Shown here: positions 55,732 to 64,000 of the stretch, one piece after another | How positions within the stretch are numbered: position 1 is the first letter of the stretch | Layout: each line of letters starts with the position of its first letter | Assembly (NCBI GenBank): GCA_034509755.1 | Contig: CM067546.1 | Location: forward strand, 13,728,970 to 13,792,969 | Origin: Anisodus tanguticus | Taxonomy: Eukaryota; Streptophyta; Magnoliopsida; Solanales; Solanaceae | Length of the DNA: 64,000 bases | Direction: 5' to 3' | Position numbers and translations under genes: made by a program | Notes under the pieces: model-generated | What the model was told of the DNA's origin: nothing | Seen by the model: the letters and a program-made list of their open reading frames with translations, nothing else | Database searches by the model: none

Positions 55732-57305
55732 ATCCTCCGCTGACAAGCGGGAGACAATATGTTGCTTCTTGTTTTTCCATGACACAGGAGAATACCCGAG
55801 GGAGATAAACCAACAAGTGATTTATGAGTCAACAGACATCCGGCCCAGTCCGAATCACACCATCCATACAACTGAAGATCATAATTTTTTTCTCATCACT
55901 ATGCCTTGTCTTGGGTTCTTAATCAATTAACGCACCACATGGATAATTGCATTCCAGTGTGCTTCCTTAGGTTGTTGCATGAATTGGGATAGAACATGCA
56001 CACAATATGACAATTCAGATCGCGTAAAACTGAAGTATATTAATCGACCAACCTAACGTCAGTATGGTTATGGATCACCCAAATTAGCTTCTCCGGCCAG
56101 CGCCAAACTATGATTTTGTTCCATCGGAGTACTGATTGGTTTAGCTTTCAATAATCTGGACTCAGAGATTATATCCAGGGCATATTTTTGTTGATAGATA
56201 AATAACCCGGTTTGTCCATGGGAAACTTTAACTCCCAGAAAATACTTCAGAGAGACCAAATCCTTCATGTGAAAACAGACGTAGAGATAGTCTTTGAATC
56301 GTTTAATGTCATTATGGTCATTTCTAGAGATTATCAAGTCATACATATAGACTAAGACGTTAAGCTGCATACCGCCCCGGTGCATAGAAAATAGAGAATA
56401 ATCTGAGTATGACTATTTGAACCTATATTTAATTAAAGAACATGACAATTTCTCATACCAACACCTTAGAGATTGCTTCAAACCATACATTGATTTTCGG
56501 AGTCGACATACTTGCCTCGGATTAGGAACACGTAATTCTGGTGGCGATTTCATATAAACTTCCTCAGTAAGATAGCCATGTAAGAAAGCATTATGCGTAT
56601 CCATATGATGCAACTTCCAATTTCGCGAAGTCGCAACAGCCAGGAAGGTCCGGACAATTACTACCTTAGCAACCGGAGCAAAAGTTTCATTGTTGTCAAT
56701 TACTTCCTCTTGTTTATTTTTGAAAATGACCAAACGAGCTTTATGACGCTCAATTGTGTCATCATAGTTGTACTTGATTTTGTACACTCATCTCCATCCG
56801 AATGTTTTCTTATCCGGTGGAAAAGTTTCTTTTGTCCATGTTCTATTATCCTCCAATGCTTGTATCTCTTGCTGCATGGCTATTTTCCAGTGTTCCTTTT
56901 TCATTGCCTCTGAGAAAGTTTTTTGTTCGGTTCCTGTGGTAATTTCTACAATAAACTTTTGGTACTGCGAATAAAAATTATCACATGATATATAGTTAGC
57001 TAAAGGATAAGGTGCGCCTGAGGGTTGTTGAGGATTGGGAGGACACGTTAATGGACTTTGTTTCAGGAATGTTTCTGTGACATAGTCATGCAACTGAGTA
57101 GATTCGTTCTTCTGACGTTTACCCCGACCCAATTTTTCTTCCAGGGGTATTTCGTTAGTCTGGTTACCTTTAGTTATACTTCCTAAATGATTTCTCTATC
57201 TAGATCGGCATCTGTTCGGTCTAATGTAGGCTGATTCGTAGGTTCGGTATCCGGTGTCCGTACTTTGTCCATCCGAATTATTACGGTTCACTTTTATGCG
57301 GAGGC
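55732..57305 (-). pseudogene. pol: Ty1/copia pol remnant, copy 2
   Basis: Same gene piece as 34,614-36,115, less decayed. From right to left: linker 'RGKRQKNESTQLHDYV' and 'TFSEAMKKEHWKIAMQQEIQ' (57,132-56,800), N-terminal reverse transcriptase 'ERHKARLVIF', 'NETFAPVAKVVIVRTFLAV', 'LHHMDTHNAFLHGYLTEEVYM', 'VCRLRKSMYGLKQSLRCW' (56,787-56,420), a TAG stop, then 'LNVLVYMYDLIIS' (56,358-56,326) and 'YALDIISE' to 56,068. The stop and the YMYD change match copy 1 exactly. The piece is cut at 57,305, where Tat LTR sequence begins; its other end was at 48,770 before the copia insertion. Confidence 0.92.
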
Positions 57306-57315
57306 ATAAAAGCTA

Positions 57316-57795
57316 CTAAGAGGTTGTTGGCGCCCTAAGTCACATAATATTTTTAGACTCGCCACCTAATTTATAGGTAAATTAGAAAAACTGAGTTTAG
57401 AGGGTTTATTCAAAACAATGAAAAGCCCTTTCTAAACCAGAGTCGAGGTAAGGGTTCTGGTGATCCCCCGGGAAAGGTGTTAGACACCCCGATATTAAGG
57501 ATCCGTAGAATACAGTTGACCTTCGAGTTCTATAGAATGTTTAAATTCTACAAATTGCTTAAAGTGTTTAAATTCTCGTAAAATTCACATCATTCATTTG
57601 ATTTCAAAGTCAAAGACTTTTGAAAATCAATGAGTTAACTTCCGCCTAAAAATGATTTGTGTAAGGGTAAGTTAGTCAATTTACTTTCAGACTAAGAACA
57701 CTCAAGAATTAACTTGCGTATAACTCTACAGTTAGTCCAATAAATTATCTATATCACTTTACACACTTGAAAAACTTTTATAATTTGAAAACATG
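57316..57795 (-). repeat. Tat-type gypsy LTR fragment, copy 2
   Basis: Same fragment as 36,130-36,614 ('gactcgccacctaattta', 'ggaaaggtgttagacacccc'). Here it continues rightward into the 3' region of the Tat element, so it is probably part of that element's 3' LTR, interrupted by the copia remnant. Confidence 0.72.
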
Positions 57796-57804
57796 AAAAT
57801 GATG

Positions 57805-57949
57805 TTGAGCGAATGCCAACTCTGACATCGTTGGCTCATATGCAAATGTTATTGAGCGAATGCCACCTCCGACATCGTTGGCTAATATAAAAAATGTTTA
57901 TTTTGAGCGAATGCCTCCTCCAACATTGGTGGCTCATGTGTGCAAATGG
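57805..57949 (-). repeat. Tandem repeat, three units of about 50 bp
   Basis: 'ttgagcgaatgccacctccgacatcgttggctca' begins at 57,805, 57,852 and 57,903. Next to it a looser pair, 'ttttggtcagat.gctatttt.gtcctttt', occurs near 58,010 and 58,090. Confidence 0.88.
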
Positions 57950-59158
57950 CAGATATGGCCCTTTTGACTGGATTGTCTTTCATTCATCCTTTTATTGGTT
58001 GTCTCCCTTTTTGGTCAGATGGCTATTTGGTCCTTTTATATGGCTCGCATGGATGGATTGTACTTCTTTACCCTTCATCGAGTGTGACCATTTTGGTCAG
58101 ATAGCTATTTTGTCCTTTACATGACTCTCATGGTCAGTTTGTGTTATCCTAATTGTGTTTTGCTCTTTCGGTAGTTCTTTTGACCCATTCGTTATCTTCT
58201 AGTGTCGTAGTTCTTTATTGTTGTAGCTATTTCATTCATGAATCGCCAGTTCTTATGGGGTCGATCTATGCTATCGACTCCTGCTGCGTCATTTCTCTGC
58301 TCTCCAAGTATCGACCCCATTGGGCTCGGTATTATGAGAGATGAATTTTAAGTTATAATTTTTGAAAAAGTATTTGGAAAACATTTATCATAAAATGATT
58401 TTGAATAAAGCAATTTATCATATTAAAAATGATTAAAACTCCATGTCATGACACATGCACTTAGAGCAAATTTCTTTGACTACCTTTAGCACTCTGAGCG
58501 TGCTCTTGTTTGGCTTGGTGAAATTTTTGAGACTCCCTCAAATATTTTGCCCCAATTGAAGGTTGTCTTGTAGTAAACTCTCGTGTCGAATCATCATGAA
58601 GGAATTTTTTAGTCCCACTCAAAATTTCAGCCCTAGTATGAAAATTTGAGACCAACTGACTCTTGTTTCGATTTGTCGGTGGAATTTTTGAGATCTCAAA
58701 ATTTCTGCCTCAATTTAAAATTTGGGGTCAATTGATCTTTTATGCCAGATTTTTTGGTGGAATTTTTGTGATCTTCTTAAAAATTATGCCCCAATTGTAA
58801 GTGGGAGATATTTGTACTCTGGAGGCGATCTTGGAATCTTTATGTCTCAGCGGCTTTCTAGGGGTTTCTTTGGTTTTTTGTTTGGTGCAACCGAGCTCGA
58901 AGAGAACTTATGCATCCCATTTTGGGAATCATGTTGAACGTAGATCAGAACAAGGATGGTTTATTTTTTATAATAATGTGACCGAGTCCTGAATGGACGC
59001 CTATGTATCCCACTTTGGTAATCAGGTCATCGCGTAGTTTATATTACAAGAAAATGTCATTTGGTTTTTCTATTGCATTTAGAAGTAAAGAAATGCAATT
59101 ACAAGTTAAGATACTGCGATTAGATGTAAAAGGTGATCACAAACTGAAAGGCGAGGCT
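57950..59158 (-). other. Long 3' non-coding region of the Tat element
   Basis: No coding domain on either strand. Phrases such as 'gaccgagtcctgaatggacgcctatgtatcccactttggtaatcaggtc' and repeated 'aaaattttgccccaatt' are recurrent between pol and LTR in Solanaceae Tat/Ogre-type elements. Plus frames at 57,894-58,124 and 58,722-58,937 are fortuitous. Confidence 0.6.
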
Positions 59159-60252
59159 TCATGCGTAGTATCTCTTTATAGCGTCTGAGTTGATTACCTT
59201 GGGCCACTCTTGGCCGTCCATTTCTGTGGGGATTAAAGCTTCTCCTGATAGTACCTTGCGCACCATGTAGGGTCCTTGCCAGTTGGGTGAGAATTTTCCT
59301 TTGAACTTATCTTGGTGCGGAAACACATGATTGAGTACCAATTTTCCAATTTGAAAGATTCAGGCTCTAACCCGTTTGTTGAAGGTTCGTGCCATTCTCT
59401 GTTGGTACAGTGGACCATGAAATAAGGCAACCATATTTTTCTCATCAATCAAAGCCAATTGCTCATATATTTTTCGGACCCACTATGCATTGTCCAGCTC
59501 TACTTCTTGTATGATTCTGAGTGATGGTATTTCTACCTCAGATGGTATCACTGCTTTTGTACCATAGACAAGTAAGTATGGAGTTTCTCCAGCTGAGGTC
59601 CGAGTAGTTGTTCAGTATCCTAGCAACGCATAGGGCAGTTATTCATGCCAACACTTGTAGTTATCGGTCATTTTCCTGAGTATCTTTTTGATGTTCTTGT
59701 TGGTTGCCTCTATGGCTATGTTTAGTTGTGGCCTATAGGTAGTCGAATTCCGATGAGTTATACGGAACTACTCATAAATGTCCTTCATTAGATGACTATT
59801 TAGATTTTCTCCATTGTCAATTATGATCGACTCTTGGATGCCGAATAGGGATATGATGTTGTGTTATACAAAATCTGCTATCACTTTCTTTGTCACTGAC
59901 TTGTAAGAAGTAGCTTCAACCCACTTCATAAAGTAGTCTATGGAAACCAGAATGAAGCGATGTTCGTTGGATGCTGACAGCTCTATGGGTCTGATTACGT
60001 CTATGTCCCAAGCTACAAATGGCCAAAGTGAGCTCATGATGTTGTGTTCACTTGGTGAGACCCTAATTAAATCTCTGTGGATCTGACACAAATGGCATCT
60101 TTGCACGAATTTGCTACAGTCGGTTCCATAATCATCCAATAGTAGCCTTCTCTAAAGATCTTCTTAGCTAGGATAAAATTGTTCAGGTGAGGGCCACAAG
60201 TGCCAATATGTACTTCATCCAAAAGTGTGTGGCCTCTACGGCATCGCCACAT
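59159..60252 (-). pseudogene. pol: Tat integrase
   Basis: The zinc finger reads 'EVHIGTCGPHLNNFILAKKI' (60,220-60,160) then 'CSKFVQRCHLCQIHRD' (60,120-60,070), giving H-H-C-C ligands across a frame change. The core has Asp in 'FVAWDIDVIRPIE', the second Asp in 'SIIIDNGENLNSHLM' (about 59,820) and Glu in 'NIAIEATNKNIKKI' (about 59,700). The C-terminal part is 'FPHQDKFKGKFSPNWQGPYMVRKVLSGEAL' and the terminal 'INSDAIKRYYA' at 59,159. Stops at several places (for example after 'ADFV' and in 'IYE*F') inactivate it although all three catalytic residues are recognisable. Confidence 0.92.
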
Positions 60253-60290
60253 CTGAGTAGCCCTAGATTTGGCGTCCTCCTATAAAGCAA

Positions 60291-60565
60291 TCATTCGTTC
60301 ATGAAGAAACCATTGACCATTCTCTTGATGGTCTTATTTTGATTGGTTGTGATGTTTTCGTGATACTCTCTCTTTTCCAAGTATGTGCTTATGTCAGTGT
60401 ACCACGGTTTACCAGCTTGTTCCGCTTCCACATGAGAATAATAAGCATGTTCTTCCCTAATGCTGATCTCTAGCGGGTCAATGTGACTGCTCTCGAGATG
60501 ATATATCATGGATGCTATGGTTCCAATAGCATCTGCGAATTCGTTTTGCGCCTAGGCAAGTGTCG
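60291..60565 (-). pseudogene. pol: Tat pol segment between second RNase H and integrase
   Basis: 'SSHIDPLEISIREEHAYYSHVEAEQAGKPWYTDISTYLEKREYHENIT' at 60,485-60,350 is the connecting region between the second RNase H and integrase of Tat elements. It ends 'VNGFFMNE' before a stop. Confidence 0.85.
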
Positions 60566-60900
60566 GAACTCAATATTTCTGAACCTTTTGCATAATATTT
60601 ATGCGAGGTTCATATATGGCAGGATTTTCTAATTCTTGGTTTCCCATTCTCCTAGAACTTGGTGAATTAGAAGATCCGAGTCTCTTGTTACCAATAACTA
60701 TTTGATATCCATGTTGATGGCTATGCGAATACCCAGAATGCAGGCTTCGTACTCTGTCATGTTGTTCATACATCGAAAGTTGAGCTTTGTTGCCATTGGG
60801 TAATACTGACCTATTTTTTAGACCAAAAATGATCTGATGCCTGAACCCTTGTAATTGGATGCACCATCGAAGAACATTCTCCATCCTAAGTAGGTTTTGA
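60566..60900 (-). pseudogene. pol: Tat second (additional) RNase H
   Basis: 'WRMFFDGASNYKGSG' near 60,895-60,850 has the first catalytic Asp, 'MTEYEACILGIRIAINMDI' near 60,765-60,705 the Glu, and 'RDSDLLIHQVLGEWETKN' near 60,690-60,640 the next Asp. Stops interrupt it ('FLV*KIG', 'DIK*LLV', 'TKN*KI'). This domain resembles cellular and archaeal-type RNase H and is an acquired extra copy in this clade. Confidence 0.87.
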
Positions 60901-60959
60901 CTATGTCTTCTTCAATTACAATCACTTTTCATTTGAGAAATACGTCCTTAGTGGTTCAA

Positions 60960-61480
60960 ACTCTTCATTGATCGGACTTTCTGCTAGCAAATCGGTCAAT
61001 GCTTTCCCCTTGATAGCTTTCTAGACTATATATGTGATGTCGAATTCGCTTAAAAACATTTGACACTTGGCCAATTTCCCTATAGGCATGGGTTGGCAGA
61101 AGATGTACTTCAAGGGATCCATCTTAGAGATTAGGTGAGTAGTTAGGCTGATAAATAGTGTCTTAGATTCTGTGCTACCCATGTTAGAGCACAACATGTC
61201 TTTTCCACTAAGGTGTACCTCGACTCGCAAGTAGTGAACTTTTTATTGAGTTAGCAGATTGCTCGCTCTTTCTTCCAGTTTTATCGTGTTATGCCAGCAT
61301 AAATTCGATTGCATTATCTGATATTAACAGATGTAGCAACAATGGGCTCCTCGGTCTAGGAAGGACCAAGACTGGCGGGTTAGAGAGATATCTCTTGATA
61401 GTGTCAAAGGCTTTTTGGCACTCGTCTGTCCATTTGGTGGGCGCATCCTTTTTAAATAATTTGAGGATAGGCTCCACGAT
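60960..61480 (-). pseudogene. pol: Tat first RNase H (retroviral connection and RNase H)
   Basis: 'EPILKLFKKDAPTKWTDECQKAFDTIKRYLSNPPVLVLPRP' (61,475-61,350) is the tether from reverse transcriptase; 'SDNAIEFMLA' is an eroded start of RNase H. After frame changes 'LFISLTTHLISKMDPLKYIFCQPMPIGKLAKCQMFLSEFDITYIV' (61,155-61,021) and 'IKGKALTDLLAE' end the domain. Catalytic residues are largely lost. Confidence 0.87.
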
Positions 61481-61559
61481 TATCGTAGATTATGTTATGA
61501 AGCGTCCAAAGTAGTTTAACCTTCCCAGAAAACTCATGACATCCTTTTTGGTCTCTGGT

Positions 61560-62465
61560 GGTGGCAATTCCTGAATGGCTTTAATTTTTTTAGGGATCTA
61601 GATCTATGCCCTTGTGACTGACTATAAGCCCTAATAATTTTTCGATAGGCACTTGAAATGCGCACTTGACCGTATTGAGCTTCAAATTGAACTTGGAAAG
61701 TCTGTCGAAGAACTTATGCAAGTGTATGATGTGATCAGAGCGTTCTCGCGATTTGATTATGATGTCATCCACTTAGAGTTCTATCTCTTTGTGCATCATG
61801 TCGTAAAAGATGGCAATCATTGTTCTCATGTAAGTTGTACTGGAATTCTTGAGGCCGCACGATATTACACGGTAGTGGTATACTCCCCATGGAGTGATAA
61901 ATGTTGTTTTTTGTGCGTCTTCTTCGCTCATCAGAATCTGATGGTAACCAGCGAAACAATCCACAAATGACTATAACTCGTGTTTCGCATAGTTATTGAT
62001 GAGTATGTGGATGTTCGAAAGTGGAAAATTATCCTTAGGACTAGCTCGGTTGAGATCACGGTAGTCCACACAGATTCAGATATTTTTGTCTTTCTTTGGT
62101 GTGGGCACGATATTGGCCAACCATGTCGGGTATGGAGTTACTTGCACTACTCCAAACTTTATCTTCTTTTTAATCTCATCATTGATTCTTATGCTTAGAT
62201 CAGGCTTAAATTTTTGGATTTTCTGTTTGACATGAGTGAAGCCCTCATTGATGGGTAGCTTTTGGGCTACTATATATATGCTTAACCTAGGCATATTTCG
62301 CATATGACCATGCGAATATGTCGACATATTCCTATAGTATATTTATTAAATCTTTTTTCCTGGGCGCGTCTAAATTCGCAATTATCTTGGTTTCTTAACT
62401 GTTTCCTCATTCCCGAGGTTAATTGCTTCGATTTTGTCCAAGTTAGTCTTCTGCCTATTCTCATA
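61560..62465 (-). pseudogene. pol: Tat reverse transcriptase
   Basis: 'KPDLSIRINDEIKKKIKFGVVQVTPYPTWLANIVPTPKKD' (62,200-62,085), then a damaged fingers region, 'MDCFAGYHQILMSEEDAQKTTFITPWGVYHYRVISCGLKN' (61,964-61,845), and 'MMHKEIEL' followed by a TAA stop (61,773-61,775) at the Tyr position of the catalytic YVDD; VDD itself is intact (61,764-61,772). The reading continues 'IIIKSRERSDHIIHLHKFFDRLSKFNLKLN' and 'FLGLIVSHKGID'-like sequence to 61,590. The TAT/TAC to TAA change is enough to truncate the enzyme inside its active site. Confidence 0.92.
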
Positions 62466-63082
62466 CTAGTATTCTTCGTCGATGGGATCCTCTGTCAACT
62501 CAGTTTCTTCTTAGTACTTCTCATATTCCTTTTAAAAATATGTTAATAAAATAAAGGATTGTTTTTGCATAAACGAGTTTTTCATTAATTTTGATAAAAA
62601 AAAGTAAAAAACGGTGGTCCTGACTCGGATCAACATCGAGTCATTTTCATTTTTTCAAACATTTTATAGAAAAATAAAGATGCAAATGGTGAATGCTCGG
62701 GCCTCAGCCGATTTTCACTAATTCTTTAAAGAAAATTTAAAGTCATTCTCTCTACCGAGGATCCAAAAGATTAGTAGAGGTCTAGTTGGATAGCTGCTCG
62801 CCCGGATGGTGGGAGCTTCAAAGCATTCTTCCAATATCACGACATACTCTTCTTCCTGGAACAACATCCCTAAACTCTCTTCTGCATCTCTACCATTGTG
62901 CATGGGCATTTTGATTGGGAATGACTGGTTTAGGCTCGGAAATGGCTTATGTAACTTTGGAGGACCTCATTTCTTTTTATTAACGTCGGAGGCTTCTTTA
63001 GAGCTTGGTATGTACCCAAGACTGAAACGGTAATAATTTGCTGGAATTGACACTGGTTCTTTGATTCCCTGGAGCTCTCTGC
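62466..63082 (-). other. Tat polyprotein spacer between protease and reverse transcriptase
   Basis: Low-similarity acidic linker. Readable pieces are 'RDAEESLGMLFQEEEYVVILEECFEAPTIR' (62,895-62,790), ending near the region after protease. No domain is expected here in this clade. Confidence 0.6.
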
Positions 63083-63990
63083 CTAAACCTTTACCGAGTT
63101 CAAACCCGTTCTAAAGCATTGTTGAAATAATATCTTATAGACTGGTAGCGTAGGGCTTTCCTCATCGTCCCCTTTGTGGGCAGCTCCCACAAGTTCTACC
63201 ACATGGAAATCCGTGTCCTTGGAGATTTCCTCTATTACTGGTATGGAGTTATTGGGGTAGTTATGAATGCTACCCACTCCATAAATTACCACTTTATGAT
63301 TATCCCATATGAACTTTAATGATTGATAGAGAGATGATGGTACTGCTCCGGCCATGTGTATCCAAGGTCTACCCAATAGTAGATTGTAATTGGCACTGAT
63401 TGCCATAACTTGAAACTCATTGGTGAACTCGGCGGGCCCCATCTTTATGTTAAGGTATACCTCGCCAATAGAATAACACTATGCTCCATCAAAAGCTCTT
63501 ACATTGGTATGACTCTGGCATATTTTCCCAACATCGTAACCCAGTAGCTTCAATGTAGATTTGGGGCATATATTGAGATCGTCCCCGTTGTCGACAAGTA
63601 CCCGAGCTATGACTTTGTCTCTACACTTGACAGTGATGTAGAGAGCTTTGTTATGGGCTGTTCCCTTCTTTGGCAACTCATCAGAGGTGAAGTAAATCTG
63701 ATGGGCTCCAATGGCATGGCCTACCATATCGACCAATATTTCATTGCTTGGTCCTACTTGGACATGGGACTCATTTAATACCTTCATTAAGGTTTGACGA
63801 TGTTGTGATGAACTCAAGAGTAGTGCCTTACTGATATTTGAGCCAGTGTCTTTTTCAAATGTTCAAGAATATAATATTCTTTTGGTTGCATTATACACCA
63901 AAAATCCTCGGCCTCCCCTTCGGTGATGAGCATTATTTGGTTTCCCTTATTACGGGGCGCTCCATGCATTAATTCTTCGGGAGTATAACA
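63083..63990 (-). pseudogene. pol: Tat aspartic protease region
   Basis: The minus reading from 63,817 has 'LPKKGTAHNKALYITVKCRDKVIARVLVDNGDDLNICPKSTLKLLGYDV' (63,680-63,535): VDNGDDLNICP is the active-site block, with Asp kept and the usual Ser/Ser after Gly changed to Asp-Asp. After a frame break 'EFQVMAISANYNLLLGRPWIHMAGAVPSSLYQSLKF' (63,420-63,310) is the C-terminal half with the conserved LLGRPWIH. A damaged linker follows to 63,083. The bases right of 63,820 lead toward gag but were not readable. Confidence 0.88.
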
Positions 63991-64000
63991 TGTTTCTGAC

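Larger units (their letters stand above)
57316..64000 (-). mobile_element. Tat-lineage Ty3/gypsy element, 3' part (continues past the window)
   Basis: On the minus strand, right to left: protease, reverse transcriptase, RNase H, a second RNase H, integrase, long 3' region, LTR fragment. Two successive RNase H domains are a hallmark of the Tat clade. Order and spacing are complete although stops and frameshifts are frequent. Gag and the 5' LTR would lie to the right of position 64,000. Confidence 0.9.

Noticed and set aside
62304..62546. An 80-codon plus-strand hydrophobic frame resembling a membrane protein
   Set aside because: It is the antisense of the Tat polyprotein, whose minus-strand domains on both sides are clear.
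1..64000. CRISPR arrays, phage or bacterial operons, tRNA or rRNA genes
   Set aside because: No regular repeat-spacer pattern, ribosome binding sites or operon layout is visible. The only tRNA-like strings are retrotransposon primer binding sites.

Overview
This window looks like repeat-dense nuclear DNA of a flowering plant. The style of its LTR retrotransposons (long chromovirus-type LTRs, a Tat-type Ty3/gypsy element with two RNase H domains, several Ty1/copia families, and a Stowaway-like element whose termini resemble ones familiar from tomato and potato) suggests Solanaceae. That taxonomic guess comes from recalled repeat styles, not from a search. I found no convincing host gene, tRNA, rRNA, CRISPR array or bacterial-type feature. 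Every recognisable coding stretch belongs to a transposable element, and nearly all are broken by stops, frameshifts or deletions.

Layout. 1-1,923: unclassified flank, then a probable solo LTR. 1,924-3,883: unclassified. 3,884-9,421: a complete but dead Ty3/gypsy element with two LTRs and a perfect TTTCT target duplication. 9,427-10,405: leader and LTR fragment of a second Ty3/gypsy family on the minus strand. 10,406-17,000: a minus-strand L1-type LINE split by a solo LTR (11,571-15,599, ATTCC duplications), which is itself split by a hAT-like DNA element (12,685-13,607, CTTTATGC duplications). 17,030-18,500: minus-strand LTR piece and decayed chromovirus pol (RNase H, integrase, chromodomain). 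18,500-21,005: repeat-derived DNA with a degenerate plus-strand 'putative plant transposon protein' pseudogene. 21,006-31,988: a minus-strand LTR meeting head to head an LTR-internal-LTR-internal-LTR array on the plus strand.

32,043-57,795 is best read as two copies of one block of about 4 kb. The block is AT-rich DNA, then a decayed minus-strand copia pol, then a Tat-type LTR fragment. Copy 1 (about 32,690-36,614) is free of the later insertions. Copy 2 (about 38,355-57,795) is interrupted by two LTR retrotransposons, at 38,739-47,292 (copia, CATAA duplications) and 49,008-55,726 (copia, TAATT duplications). Copy 1 therefore keeps both pre-insertion sites. Both copies also share the same damage in the copia reverse transcriptase, so the block was duplicated after that element had died.

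57,316-64,000: the 3' part of a Tat-lineage Ty3/gypsy element on the minus strand, read from protease at the right edge to integrase at 59.2 kb. Its gag lies beyond the window. The genes here do not form a host pathway; they are gag-pol modules of independent mobile elements. The interest lies in the nested insertion history, the hAT-like element, the GC-rich hairpin modules shared by two copia families, and inverted LTRs that could form double-stranded RNA.
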